A DNA stretch of 42,050 nucleotides from assembly GCF_001591445.1 (NCBI RefSeq), contig NZ_BCUX01000044.1, positions 1 through 42,050 of the forward strand. The letters are read 5' to 3'. The stretch comes from Neobacillus drentensis NBRC 102427 (GTDB taxonomy: Bacteria > Bacillota > Bacilli > Bacillales > Cytobacillaceae). This document shows, piece after piece, positions 16,562 to 24,830 of the stretch. The notes under the pieces were generated by a model. That model worked only from the letters and a program-made list of their open reading frames with translations. It was not told where the DNA came from and ran no database searches. The stretch's first letter is position 1. Each line of letters opens with the position of its first letter. Position numbers and translations under genes: made by a program.

Positions 16562-17293
16562 CTACGCCATATGTCCGGATTTTTTTACCTTTGTCTGCAA
16601 GTACTTTTCATTATACTCGGAGACATCGCCCCATAGAGGAGTCCGCCCGGAGACGTGGGCACCAGCTGCTTTTAAGGCTTTTAGTTTTTTGGGATTGTTT
16701 GTAATGAGGGTGACGGGTTTGGTTCTTAATGCTTTAAGAACTTCGATGGCCTCATCGTAATTCCTTGAATCATCCGGGAAACCAAGTCCCTCATTGGCAT
16801 CAACCGTATCGTAGCCATTTTCTTGAAGAATATAAGCCATCGCTTTACTAAATAAGCCGATTCCTCTGCCTTCATGATTGGCTAAATAAAATAATGCTCC
16901 GGTTCCATGCTCGGCAATCATTTTCATCGATTGTTTGAGCTGAAAGCCGCAATCACAGCGTTTGCTTCCGAAAATATCCCCCGTATGACAAATCGAATGC
17001 ATTCGGATTAAGGCATCCGCACCGTATTCGAAATCCCCATAGACAAGCACACTTGACTGTTGAAATTCCGCTAAATTCGCAGAAGATAATTGATCAATGA
17101 CTTGCTGGAAATCTTCTGTGACATTTTCACTCTTTAGCCAGCTGTACCATTTAAATTCAACCGTTTCTCCGTATAAATTGATCGGAAGTTTGATCGGGCC
17201 GACTAAGTAAATCGCTTCTTCGCCTTTTTTTATCAATTTGATTTTATCCTCTAAAACAGAAAGAACATCTGCTTGAACTTGTATTGGTTCCAC
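16562..17293 (-). CDS. GTP cyclohydrolase II (RibA-type), stand-alone
   Basis: GTP cyclohydrolase II opens GTP to the pyrimidine precursor of riboflavin. The 243-residue protein has the zinc and substrate motif RMHSICHTGDIFGSKRCDCG near residues 97-116 (three zinc-binding Cys: in SICH and RCDCG), the HEGRGIGL phosphate/catalytic loop near 139-146, DTVDANEGLGF near 161-171, DDSRNY and LITNNPKKLKAL near 195-206, and a C-terminal KKSGHMA like other RibA proteins. It is not fused to dihydroxybutanone-phosphate synthase as in the main Bacillus ribBA; instead it carries an unusual about 85-residue N-terminal stretch. GTG start with GGGGGG upstream. Divergent from an HxlR regulator. It may be a second copy serving extra flavin demand (inference). 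Confidence 0.85.
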   Translation of the reverse strand: MEPIQVQADVLSVLEDKIKLIKKGEEAIYLVGPIKLPINLYGETVEFKWYSWLKSENVTEDFQQVIDQLSSANLAEFQQSSVLVYGDFEYGADALIRMHSICHTGDIFGSKRCDCGFQLKQSMKMIAEHGTGALFYLANHEGRGIGLFSKAMAYILQENGYDTVDANEGLGFPDDSRNYDEAIEVLKALRTKPVTLITNNPKKLKALKAAGAHVSGRTPLWGDVSEYNEKYLQTKVKKSGHMA

Positions 17294-17410
17294 TTTGAAT
17301 TCCCCCCAATTTATATTTTTACGGCAGCCATTGTTTCTGTTGGATCACACCGTTGGGCTTTTTATAAGTCAATCTTCTAGGTGATGTATTGACGAACCAC
17401 AAATAGTTAA

Positions 17411-17453
17411 AGTAAACTATTTATAGTTACTAAATATTAATTAGTTAGTTACT
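17411..17453. promoter_or_regulatory. Candidate HxlR operator cluster
   Basis: AGTAAACTA-TTTA-TAGTTACT (17411-17431) is a near-perfect dyad, and TAGTTACT recurs at 17424-17431 and 17446-17453, 22 bases apart (two helical turns). The sites lie in the divergent region between the RibA-type and HxlR genes, where a family regulator would be expected to bind. Confidence 0.4.
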
Positions 17454-17555
17454 TTATGTAAGTAATTATATTTTTAAAACTTATTTGTGTCAATTAAAAT
17501 AGATTTACAAAGTGATTATAGTGTTAAATGCACTGCCCGAGGAGGGGAAAGAACA

Positions 17556-17882
17556 ATGGATGAGTCTGTCATGTGTCCTCGATTTCAAAAAGCGATGGGG
17601 ATGATGAGCCAGCGTTGGACAGGATTAGTCATTTATCAGCTGCTATCAGGGCCGAAACGCTTCTGCGCCTTAGAATCTTCGATTGGGCTCAGTGGAAGGG
17701 TCCTTTCAGAGCGATTAAAGGATTTAGAGAACCATGGGATTGTTAAACGTGTGGTGTTTCCGGAAACGCCCGTCCGAATTGAGTATTCCCTTACAGAAAA
17801 GGGACTTGCCTTAGAGCCCATCGTGAAAGAAATTGAAAAATGGTCGCAAACCTGGGTTCCAGTTGAATCCGATTCATTATAA
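17556..17882 (+). CDS. HxlR-family transcriptional regulator
   Basis: A 108-residue winged-helix regulator. Family signs: the Cys close to the N-terminus (MCPRFQKAMGMM), RWTGLVIYQLLSGPKRF, LSGRVLSERLKDLENHGIV (recognition helix) and RIEYSLTEKGLALEPI. The N-terminal Cys is used for redox or electrophile sensing in HypR/HxlR relatives, so a response to reactive carbonyls or quinones is conceivable (inference). The frame opens at 17487, but GGAGGGG eight bases before the ATG at 17556 decides the start. It is divergent from GTP cyclohydrolase II and followed by a clear terminator. Confidence 0.88.
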   Translation: MDESVMCPRFQKAMGMMSQRWTGLVIYQLLSGPKRFCALESSIGLSGRVLSERLKDLENHGIVKRVVFPETPVRIEYSLTEKGLALEPIVKEIEKWSQTWVPVESDSL

Positions 17883-17893
17883 ATGATTTTAGG

Positions 17894-17941
17894 CAGCTTT
17901 TGCTCGGTACGTCACCTGAGCAAAGGCTGGCTATTTTTTTT
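17894..17941 (+). terminator. Terminator of HxlR gene
   Basis: CAGCTTTTGCTC (17894-17905) pairs with GAGCAAAGGCTG (17918-17929) around a 12-nt loop, followed closely by a run of eight T. Confidence 0.85.
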
Positions 17942-18090
17942 ACATACATTTAATATTTTGAACTATATAAATTTTTGAATTAAAATAAGAAGTAGAATGT
18001 TTGCGCTTTCTTATTAGGAATGCATTTACTTATTAGCTTATAGAACAAATATCAAATTATTGATCAATCATGAAAACAGGATGTGTTAGC

Positions 18091-19959
18091 ATGTGTGTCA
18101 AAGTTTCGGAGGAGAGTTATAGCCATGAGGTAGTTGTAGGTGACCGTAAGATTGTTACATCTGCATCCGTTTTCGGGATTCTCAGGCAGCAACTGGCAAA
18201 GAATATTGGCATTAAGAGGATCAAGGGATTTTTATTTCATTATGGCTGGGAAATGGGTGTCAAAATTGCCAGTGAAGCGGTGCAAACCGAATCCTCACTA
18301 GAAAATCTCATTAAACATGGGCCGATTCTCCACATTCAAAATGGGCATATAAGAGGCATTAAACATGAATGCTCTTATGAATTAGATGAACAACGCCGGA
18401 TCCATTCTTTCTTTTCATTTGGTACATGGATTGATTCTTATGAGGCGGAGGAGCATATAAAGCATCTCGGAGTATCCAATGGTCCGGTTTGTCACACATT
18501 GAGCGGGTTTGCAAGCGGTTTTATGACAACGATCTTTGGAGAACCGCTTCTGTCAAGAGAAATTACTTGTGTGGGGAAGGGCGATTCGGAGTGCCGTTGG
18601 GTGATGAAGCCCAAAAAGGTTTGGGAAAAGGAACTTCAAGATGAGCATGAACTCGATTATTATAATGAAACACCGATTGTAAAAGAACTTGAATTAACCT
18701 ATGATCAATTATTGGATCAAAAAAATGTTGTTACTCGCTTGGCCGATTTTCAAAGCAAATTGACAGAAGAGATTATTAATGGCAGAGATTTACAAACCCT
18801 AACTGATATGGTATATAAAATGATTCAAATCCCCATTATCGTTGAAGATACGTTACATCGGACGATTACCTATTCAGGGATATCATGTGAACAATTTTTG
18901 GATTATCGAGACGATATGGAAGTTTATCTTCAAGAAAATCGATTAAGCACGAAGTCACTTTTACCTTTTAGAAAAAAGGTAATCAAAACTTCGATTCAAG
19001 AACGTCTCATCACTCCAATCCTTTTACAAAAGGAAGTAATCGGTTATTGTTCCTTACTTTATGATGAAATGGAAAATCATCATCACGAAGAGGATTATTT
19101 GTTTTTAGACCGATTTGCCAATGCAGCCTCACTTATTCTCTTAAATGAGAAAACAAAAGTAGAAACGTTTGAGAGAATGAAGGGGAATTTTCTTGAACAA
19201 ATAATAGAGGGCAGGCTGTCTACAAATGAGATTATCAATCGTGGGAAATATACGGGTGTAGATCTTGAACAGAAATATTATCTATCGTTAGTGGAATATA
19301 AAAAAAACCAACATTCGATTGAAGATGACTTTCTTCTGCAGGAACAGATATTTGAAACGACCTTTCAGTATTTCAATGAGAAAAAGCATAATATCTTGGT
19401 TGGACACCGAGATGGCAATATGGTGTTATTGATTACCAATGAAACGATTCAAAAGAAAGCAATTTATGAAGTGATTAAAGAATACCTCGATTATCTGCTG
19501 AAAAAATTCCCACAAAGTCATTTTAAATGCGGTATCAGCCACTTAGAGGATGATATAAGCCAAGCATCCAGATGTTACGAGGAAGCAACCATTGCTTTAC
19601 GATTAGCAGTTAAGAAGCATATCGTCCCGTTCCAATCCTTAGGAATCGTCGGGGTACTGATTAACTCGAAAAATATCAGCGGGATTAAACTGATTGCTGA
19701 ACAAGAATTAGGACCTCTATATAACATGACCGATCCAAAAATCCTCGAGCTTCTAAAAACCTTGTATAGTTTTTTATTGAACGGGGGGAAGCTTGAGCAA
19801 ACGATGAGTGATTTGGCTTTATCGATGAGTGGGCTCCGGCATAGGATCAGTCGGATCGAAAGCTTATTAGAAAAAGACCTTCGCGATTCAGAAGAAATGC
19901 ATCAATTACTACTGATTATCAAATCGTTGATTGCGGTAGGGGAACTCACATTAGATTAG
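18091..19959 (+). CDS. Aromatic-sensing regulator: XylR_N - V4R - PucR-type HTH
   Basis: Predicted transcriptional activator (622 residues) for the catabolic cluster downstream. Residues about 20-170 resemble the sensor of DmpR/MopR/XylR: an XylR N-terminal domain followed by a V4R domain. The zinc ligands of MopR (C155, E178, C181, C189) have exact spacing equivalents C134, E157, C160, C168; the phenol-contacting Trp134 of MopR corresponds to W113, and H86 lies where His106 is expected within one residue. A central GAF-like region (about 240-370) follows, then a helix-turn-helix of the PucR/CdaR kind at the C-terminus (LLKTLYSFLLNGGKLEQTMS, LSMSGLRHRISRIESLL). There is no AAA+ sigma-54 domain. 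An ATG at 18070 lacks a ribosome binding site; 18091 has AGGAT and is preferred. Confidence 0.88.
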   Translation: MCVKVSEESYSHEVVVGDRKIVTSASVFGILRQQLAKNIGIKRIKGFLFHYGWEMGVKIASEAVQTESSLENLIKHGPILHIQNGHIRGIKHECSYELDEQRRIHSFFSFGTWIDSYEAEEHIKHLGVSNGPVCHTLSGFASGFMTTIFGEPLLSREITCVGKGDSECRWVMKPKKVWEKELQDEHELDYYNETPIVKELELTYDQLLDQKNVVTRLADFQSKLTEEIINGRDLQTLTDMVYKMIQIPIIVEDTLHRTITYSGISCEQFLDYRDDMEVYLQENRLSTKSLLPFRKKVIKTSIQERLITPILLQKEVIGYCSLLYDEMENHHHEEDYLFLDRFANAASLILLNEKTKVETFERMKGNFLEQIIEGRLSTNEIINRGKYTGVDLEQKYYLSLVEYKKNQHSIEDDFLLQEQIFETTFQYFNEKKHNILVGHRDGNMVLLITNETIQKKAIYEVIKEYLDYLLKKFPQSHFKCGISHLEDDISQASRCYEEATIALRLAVKKHIVPFQSLGIVGVLINSKNISGIKLIAEQELGPLYNMTDPKILELLKTLYSFLLNGGKLEQTMSDLALSMSGLRHRISRIESLLEKDLRDSEEMHQLLLIIKSLIAVGELTLD

Positions 19960-19960
19960 A

Positions 19961-19987
19961 GCCATCCGGATGGAGCCGGGTGGTTTT
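19961..19987 (+). terminator. Terminator of the XylR/PucR-type regulator gene
   Basis: GCCATCCGG pairs with CCGGGTGGT (one wobble pair) around ATGGAG, followed by TTTTTCTT, directly after the stop codon. It separates the regulator transcript from the catabolic operon. Confidence 0.75.
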
Positions 19988-20033
19988 TCTTCTGCCTTTT
20001 TTAACCGCTGATTTCTCTGTGATGAACAAATTT

Positions 20034-20138
20034 TGTCTAGTAAAATAAGAAACATAGACATTTTTTGCTCTAGTACGAAAATTCCAAATTATATAAACTT
20101 TATTTACAAGGTTCAAATAGTAAAAACCTAGTTCAAAT
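20034..20138 (+). promoter_or_regulatory. Candidate regulator binding sites before the catabolic operon
   Basis: Two symmetric signals lie in the 283-base gap before the monooxygenase: an inverted repeat TGTCTA-N15-TAGACA (20034-20039 and 20055-20060), and a direct repeat GTTCAAAT at 20111-20118 and 20131-20138 (20-base spacing). Either could bind the aromatic-responsive regulator. No convincing sigma-A promoter with good -35 and -10 was found, in line with activator dependence (inference). Confidence 0.35.
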
Positions 20139-20242
20139 GCAAATGAAAGCGATGTCAACAAAATTTACCAACGGACGTTTGTCCATAACCTATTATTTTT
20201 CACAACAATTTTATCTACTAAAACTTAAAGGGGTGTAGAACG

Positions 20243-21427
20243 ATGGCAAGTTTAGTATTAAAAGGGGAAGATGTTACAGTTGAAGATTTACTAGCCGGAG
20301 CGGAACGAATCGGAAAATTGGCAGAACAAGAAGCGCCAGAAGCAGAGAAAAATGCGTCGATATCACAAAATGTGGTGAACCTCATCCAAGAAACACAGAT
20401 TTCACGGATGATGCTTCCAAAAAAATATGGCGGTCCACAGGCAGATTTGAAAACGTTTGCTAAGGTCGTTCGTAAGGTGGCCAATTACAATATTTCAGCT
20501 GCTTGGCTGACCTATCTTTATCCGCTTCACAATATGCTTCCAGCTTTTCTTCCAGAAAAAGGTGCAGACGAAATCATTCATCAGGGCGGATTAATTTGCG
20601 ATATCTTTGCTGCCTTAGGAAAAGCAGAACAGGATGGCGATGGTTATCGCATCAGTGGCAAGTGGAGTTTTGTCAGTGGCGTCAATTATAGTGATTGGGT
20701 TGGTGTGGGGGTTATGATTCAATTCCCTGATAGCGAAGAACCTGTCTATTGTTTGCCCATGCTAAAAACATCCGAGGTGGAAGTGATCCATAATTGGGAT
20801 ACATTTGGGTTAAGAGGATCAGGGAGCAACCAAATTATTGCCGATCAGGTATATGTACCAATGGAGCGGATTTTACGTTTAGATCAAGCGGAGCTTACAA
20901 GAAGACCACCGGTAGAAGAATATGACACAGACTATCCTTTTTATCATGTCCCCTTCTTTCCCTCCTTCTATTTGGGATTCGGTTACATGGCTCTGGGTGG
21001 GGCAGAACGGATCCTTAAGGAATTTAAAGTGCTTACTGAAAAACGTGTACGCTTAATGGATGGTGTAAGGGAAAGTGAGTCACCAAGAAGTCAGCGTGTA
21101 TTAGCCGAAATGACAACAGATTTCCACTTGGCTGAAGCTTTGTTAGACAAATATATTAACCTGCTAGAAAACTATGAAAAAGATGGCTGTATCACTCCTC
21201 CATCTGAATTTTTTGCGATTCGTACAAAAGCAATTAAGATTTGCACGGATATTGCCGTAAGAGCACTGTTAACTTTAGGTGGAGGCGCTCTTTATAAAGG
21301 CGGAACAATGGAATTATTCTTAAGAGATGTCATCGCGGTTGCCACACATAAAACCTCTTTATACGAAGATGCGGTTGCCGCATACGGTAAGGATTTATTT
21401 GGCTTTGACAGTGGAGTGAGAGGATAA
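20243..21427 (+). CDS. Flavin-dependent aromatic monooxygenase, oxygenase component (HsaA/group D-like)
   Basis: The 394-residue protein has the acyl-CoA dehydrogenase fold used by group D two-component monooxygenases such as HsaA and the Acinetobacter 4-hydroxyphenylacetate hydroxylase; these use reduced flavin from a partner reductase and O2 to hydroxylate a phenol ortho to its OH. Visible features: MLPKKYGGPQADLKTFAKVV near residues 55-75, the flavin-binding SGKWSFVSGVNYSDW near 140-154, WDTFGLRGSGSNQI near 187-200 and the C-terminal ALLTLGGGALYKGGTMELFLRD near 345-370. The usual acyl-CoA dehydrogenase catalytic context is absent and the neighbours are a flavin reductase and ring-cleavage enzymes, which favours the monooxygenase role. 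GGGGTG lies 7 bases before the ATG. First gene of the operon. Confidence 0.85.
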   Translation: MASLVLKGEDVTVEDLLAGAERIGKLAEQEAPEAEKNASISQNVVNLIQETQISRMMLPKKYGGPQADLKTFAKVVRKVANYNISAAWLTYLYPLHNMLPAFLPEKGADEIIHQGGLICDIFAALGKAEQDGDGYRISGKWSFVSGVNYSDWVGVGVMIQFPDSEEPVYCLPMLKTSEVEVIHNWDTFGLRGSGSNQIIADQVYVPMERILRLDQAELTRRPPVEEYDTDYPFYHVPFFPSFYLGFGYMALGGAERILKEFKVLTEKRVRLMDGVRESESPRSQRVLAEMTTDFHLAEALLDKYINLLENYEKDGCITPPSEFFAIRTKAIKICTDIAVRALLTLGGGALYKGGTMELFLRDVIAVATHKTSLYEDAVAAYGKDLFGFDSGVRG

Positions 21428-21493
21428 ATTCGTAAGTATGAATCATAGATAACCAGCTCAACAGAAACTTTTATTACAGGAGGATTTTTAAGG

Positions 21494-21973
21494 ATGGATG
21501 ATCGTCAGTTTCGAAGTGCAATGGGTAAGTTTGCTACAGGAGTAACCGTAATTACAACAGAAGTAGAAGGAGAAATTCACGGAATGACTGCAAATGCGTT
21601 CATGTCCGTATCGCTTGATCCAAAGCTTGTGGTTATATCCATCGGGGAAAAGGCAAAAATCCTAAACAAGATCAAAGAAAGTAAGATTTTCACGGTTAAC
21701 ATCTTAGCTGCTGACCAGGAAGAGCTTTCGATGATTTTCGCTGGACAATTGAAAGAGCACAAGGAAGTAACCTTTGAACGCCTAGATGGAAAGCCGGTAT
21801 TATCTGGTGCCGTCGCACAGGTTGCATGTGAAGTATCAGCTGAACATGTGGAAGGGGATCACACTTTGTTTATTGGCAAAGTAACGGATATTCACCTTGA
21901 AGATGCCGAACCACTTGTTTTTTATAATGGAAAGTACCGTTCGCTAGTAGAACTTAAGCCTGTGACAATCTAA
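21494..21973 (+). CDS. Flavin reductase (HpaC/HsaB-like)
   Basis: A 159-residue NAD(P)H:flavin oxidoreductase expected to supply FADH2 or FMNH2 to the oxygenase encoded just upstream. Motifs of the family: FRSAMGKFATGVTVITT near residues 6-22, GMTANAFMSVSLDPKLV near 30-46 (flavin binding), FTVNILAADQEELS near 67-80, and GDHTLFIGKVTD near 125-137. AGGAGG precedes the ATG. It lies 66 bases downstream of the oxygenase gene and 21 bases upstream of the FAD-synthetase-like gene. Confidence 0.93.
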   Translation: MDDRQFRSAMGKFATGVTVITTEVEGEIHGMTANAFMSVSLDPKLVVISIGEKAKILNKIKESKIFTVNILAADQEELSMIFAGQLKEHKEVTFERLDGKPVLSGAVAQVACEVSAEHVEGDHTLFIGKVTDIHLEDAEPLVFYNGKYRSLVELKPVTI

Positions 21974-21994
21974 GGAAGATGAAAGGAGACTGTT

Positions 21995-22810
21995 ATGGAG
22001 ACAATTCGTGTAAACCGGAGTAATTTGGCAGAATGGCAGAAAAAGGCGAGGCCAAATGTGATGGCACTTGGTTGTTTCGACGGTCTCCATCATGGACATT
22101 GTGCAGTCATCCACACTGCATATCAAAAGGCAAAGGAAAAACAGGTACCTCTAGCTGTCATGAGTTTCTTCCCTCACCCGAAAACTGTTATATCTAATGG
22201 GAAAATTCACGTCCATTATTTAATGCCTCTTGCTGAAAAGGAGGCAAAACTTCGGAGTATGGGAGTCGAAGCATTTTATATAGTGGAATTTGATAAGGAG
22301 TTTGCCGGATTATCGCCAGAACAGTTTGTGGCGCAATACTTGAATGGACTAGGTGTCGTTCACGCAGTCGCAGGATTTGACTTCTCCTATGGTGCTCGTG
22401 GTGCCGGAAATATGGATCGGTTAAAGCACGACTCCAGTGGCCGGATTGATGTAACGAAGGTAGCAAAGGTAGATCTTAGGGGCGAGAAAATCAGTTCTAC
22501 TTGTATTCGCGAACGCCTATTAAACGGGAGGGTGGCAGAACTGCCTGATCTACTCGGTCATTTCTATGAGACAAAGTGCGAATGGAATGGAGAGGAATTC
22601 ATCCTGTATCCGTATTATACGCTTCCAGGTCCAGGCGTATATCTAGTTAAGCTAGAAAATCTGAGCGGTTCAATCCCAACAAAAGTCACCGTTATGAACG
22701 ATGGCACAACACTCAAATGTTTGGATGATATTCCCTTGTTTTTAAAAGGAAAACTAGCAATTGTCTGGAAGAAACAAATCGATGAATCTAGGAAACTACG
22801 GATATCTTAA
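21995..22810 (+). CDS. FAD synthetase-like protein (RibF N-terminal domain, degenerate kinase half)
   Basis: The N-terminal part has the FMN adenylyltransferase motifs of RibF: ALGCFDGLHHGH near residues 24-35, SFFPHPK near 53-59, QFVAQYL and VAGFDFSYGARGAGN near 122-136, and KISSTCIRERLLNGRV near 161-176 (the usual SSTRIR reads SSTCIR). The C-terminal 90 residues occupy the place of riboflavin kinase, but the GRGxxLGFPTAN motif that defines that domain is absent, leaving only a GPGVYLVKLE-like strand. So it probably makes FAD from FMN but no FMN. Placed between the flavin reductase and the dioxygenase with 21- and 22-base gaps, it looks like a pathway-dedicated FAD supply for the monooxygenase (inference). 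AAAGGAG precedes the ATG. Confidence 0.8.
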   Translation: METIRVNRSNLAEWQKKARPNVMALGCFDGLHHGHCAVIHTAYQKAKEKQVPLAVMSFFPHPKTVISNGKIHVHYLMPLAEKEAKLRSMGVEAFYIVEFDKEFAGLSPEQFVAQYLNGLGVVHAVAGFDFSYGARGAGNMDRLKHDSSGRIDVTKVAKVDLRGEKISSTCIRERLLNGRVAELPDLLGHFYETKCEWNGEEFILYPYYTLPGPGVYLVKLENLSGSIPTKVTVMNDGTTLKCLDDIPLFLKGKLAIVWKKQIDESRKLRIS

Positions 22811-22832
22811 AAACTAAAAAGGAGATGATCGA

Positions 22833-23816
22833 ATGGCAAAAATTATTGCCGGGGTTGCGATGTCGCATAGTCCGATGATCATGACTAATGAAGAGGGAGG
22901 GGGAGAAAAAGGCCGACGCTTTCTCCAAACGACGGCTGAAATGAAGCAGTATCTCGAAGATACTGAAGCCGATGTGATTGTATTGGTATCTGATGATCAT
23001 TTTAATAGTTATTTTTACGATCATATGCCATCGTTTACGATTGGGATTGGCGAGTGCGAAGGCTGGGGAGACTGGCAGCTGCCAAAATACAAAATCCCTG
23101 TTCAGCAAGATTTAGCCAAGCATATTCTTGACACAAGCTTGGAAAACAATTTTGATTTTACTTTTACATTAAAAATGAAAGTCGATCACGGCCATACACA
23201 AGGAATTTATTTTTTAAATCCTGATTTGAAAATTCCAGTGGTGCCGATTGCTGTAAATACATCGGCGCCGCCGCTGCCAACGATGGACCGCTGTTTCCAA
23301 GTCGGTGAAGTGATCCGTAAAGCGATTGAGTCATGGGATACCGATTTGAAGGTGGCGATTGTCGCTTCGGGTGGTTTATCTCACTGGGTGCCGATTCCAA
23401 AGATTGAGAGTGAAAGACCAGAGGATCAATCGTTAATCCAGGTGTTGAAAAATGGCCGCCAGGAAATAGACCAACTTGATGAATATTTAAAATTAAGGGA
23501 AACAAATGTCACACGAATTAAATCTGGTCCAGTTAACGAGCAAATAGACCGAGAGTTTTTACGCTTGATTACCGAAAAGGATTATCCGGCATTAAGAAAC
23601 TGGAGTGCTGATTATATTGAGGAACATTTAGGAAACGGCGGACAGGAAATTCGCAACTGGCTGGTCCTGCTTGGTGTATTGCAAAGCTTTGAGGCAAGTG
23701 TTGCTTGCTATGAGCCCATTCCAGAATGGGTAACAGGTATGGCGATTGTTCAGTTTAGACAGCCAGTTGAGCAAAATCATCCTGAACAAGCATCTGAAAA
23801 CAAAATAACCATTTAA
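22833..23816 (+). CDS. LigB-type extradiol ring-cleavage dioxygenase (MhpB-like)
   Basis: A 327-residue non-heme iron(II) dioxygenase that should open a catechol next to the hydroxyl pair (meta cleavage). It matches the class III extradiol family and particularly MhpB: SHSP with His12, DDHFN with His56, VDHGH with His119 (the MhpB catalytic His of DHGF), SGGLSHWVP with His184, and the C-terminal YEPIPEWVTGMA matching the MhpB YYRPIPEW stretch. This suggests a 3-substituted catechol such as 2,3-dihydroxyphenylpropionate or a similar compound, not plain protocatechuate. AAGGAG stands 8 bases before the ATG. Other possible substrates cannot be excluded from sequence. Confidence 0.9.
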   Translation: MAKIIAGVAMSHSPMIMTNEEGGGEKGRRFLQTTAEMKQYLEDTEADVIVLVSDDHFNSYFYDHMPSFTIGIGECEGWGDWQLPKYKIPVQQDLAKHILDTSLENNFDFTFTLKMKVDHGHTQGIYFLNPDLKIPVVPIAVNTSAPPLPTMDRCFQVGEVIRKAIESWDTDLKVAIVASGGLSHWVPIPKIESERPEDQSLIQVLKNGRQEIDQLDEYLKLRETNVTRIKSGPVNEQIDREFLRLITEKDYPALRNWSADYIEEHLGNGGQEIRNWLVLLGVLQSFEASVACYEPIPEWVTGMAIVQFRQPVEQNHPEQASENKITI

Positions 23817-23925
23817 GGTCGGCAGCGGGAACCACTCTCGAAAATGAATTTTCAGCAACATCAGTGGTGGAAGAGGTAAAACACTTCTATGTATATATTA
23901 TGTTTATAAAAAGGGGGAGATTTAA

Positions 23926-24816
23926 ATGACAATTTGGACAGACTTAGCTGATTTGGAATATAAACTTTATTATGTTAATGCAAATGATATTAAAACGAGA
24001 GTCCTAGAAGCTGGAACAGGTGAGCCATTGATTTTGCTTCATGGTACCGGTGGTCATATTGAGGCATATGCCCGAAATATCCGAGGGTTAAGTGAGCATT
24101 TCCGAGTGATTTGCATCGATATGGTAGGACACGGCTACACAGCCAAACCAGATTGCCAATACGGAATAGATTATTATAGTGATCATTTATTGGGCGTTAT
24201 TCAAGCATTAGGGTTATCAAAGGTATATCTTTCAGGGGAATCATTAGGAGGCTGGGTCGCTGCCTGGTTTGCGGCAGAGTATCCGGAATATGTGAAAGCA
24301 ATGGTGTTAAACACGCCAGGAAATGTTAATAACAAACCTGAAGTTATGCAAAAGCTGAAGGATTCAACATTAAAAGCGGTTCTTGAAGCCAACTATGAAA
24401 ATGTCAAAACAAGACTTGAATGGTTAATGTATGATAAGAGCCAAGTTACCGATGAACTAATTGAATCTCGTTACAAAATCTATACACAGCCTTCTTATCA
24501 AGAAGCGGTTCATCATATTGTCTGCCTACAGGATATTGAAATTAGAAAGCTGTACAGCTGGGACCCATCTTGGTGCGGTAAAATCGATGTTCCGACATTG
24601 TTAGCATGGACAGACCACGATCCAACTTCCACCGTTGAAGAAGCCAAACCGATACAGGATATGATTCCAAATAGTGAGTTGGTTGTCATCAAAGACGCCG
24701 GACACTGGCCACAATGGGAGAAACCAGAAGAGTTTAACACTGTATTAATAGACTTCTTATTAAAAAGCGGAAAAGAAGCCGCTAAACAGGATGAAACAGC
24801 ATTCGTAACCAAATAA
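23926..24816 (+). CDS. Alpha/beta hydrolase, meta-cleavage product hydrolase (MhpC/HsaD-like)
   Basis: This 296-residue enzyme is expected to cut the C-C bond of the yellow ring-opened product, giving 2-hydroxy-2,4-dienoate and an organic acid. The fold signatures are complete: oxyanion segment LLHGTGGH near residues 37-44, nucleophile Ser106 in SGESLGG, acid Asp232 in WTDHDPTS and base His260 in DAGHWPQWE. The length and the order (dioxygenase, hydrolase, hydratase) are those of mhp, bph and hsa clusters. GGGGGAG lies 6 bases before the ATG. A gap of 109 bases separates it from the dioxygenase gene. Confidence 0.88.
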   Translation: MTIWTDLADLEYKLYYVNANDIKTRVLEAGTGEPLILLHGTGGHIEAYARNIRGLSEHFRVICIDMVGHGYTAKPDCQYGIDYYSDHLLGVIQALGLSKVYLSGESLGGWVAAWFAAEYPEYVKAMVLNTPGNVNNKPEVMQKLKDSTLKAVLEANYENVKTRLEWLMYDKSQVTDELIESRYKIYTQPSYQEAVHHIVCLQDIEIRKLYSWDPSWCGKIDVPTLLAWTDHDPTSTVEEAKPIQDMIPNSELVVIKDAGHWPQWEKPEEFNTVLIDFLLKSGKEAAKQDETAFVTK

Positions 24817-24830
24817 TCAGACCAACCTTT

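Noticed and set aside
20243..21427. Acyl-CoA dehydrogenase of fatty-acid oxidation
   Set aside because: The fold is shared, but the adjacent flavin reductase, ring-cleavage enzymes and the group D-like sequence segments point to a flavin-dependent monooxygenase.
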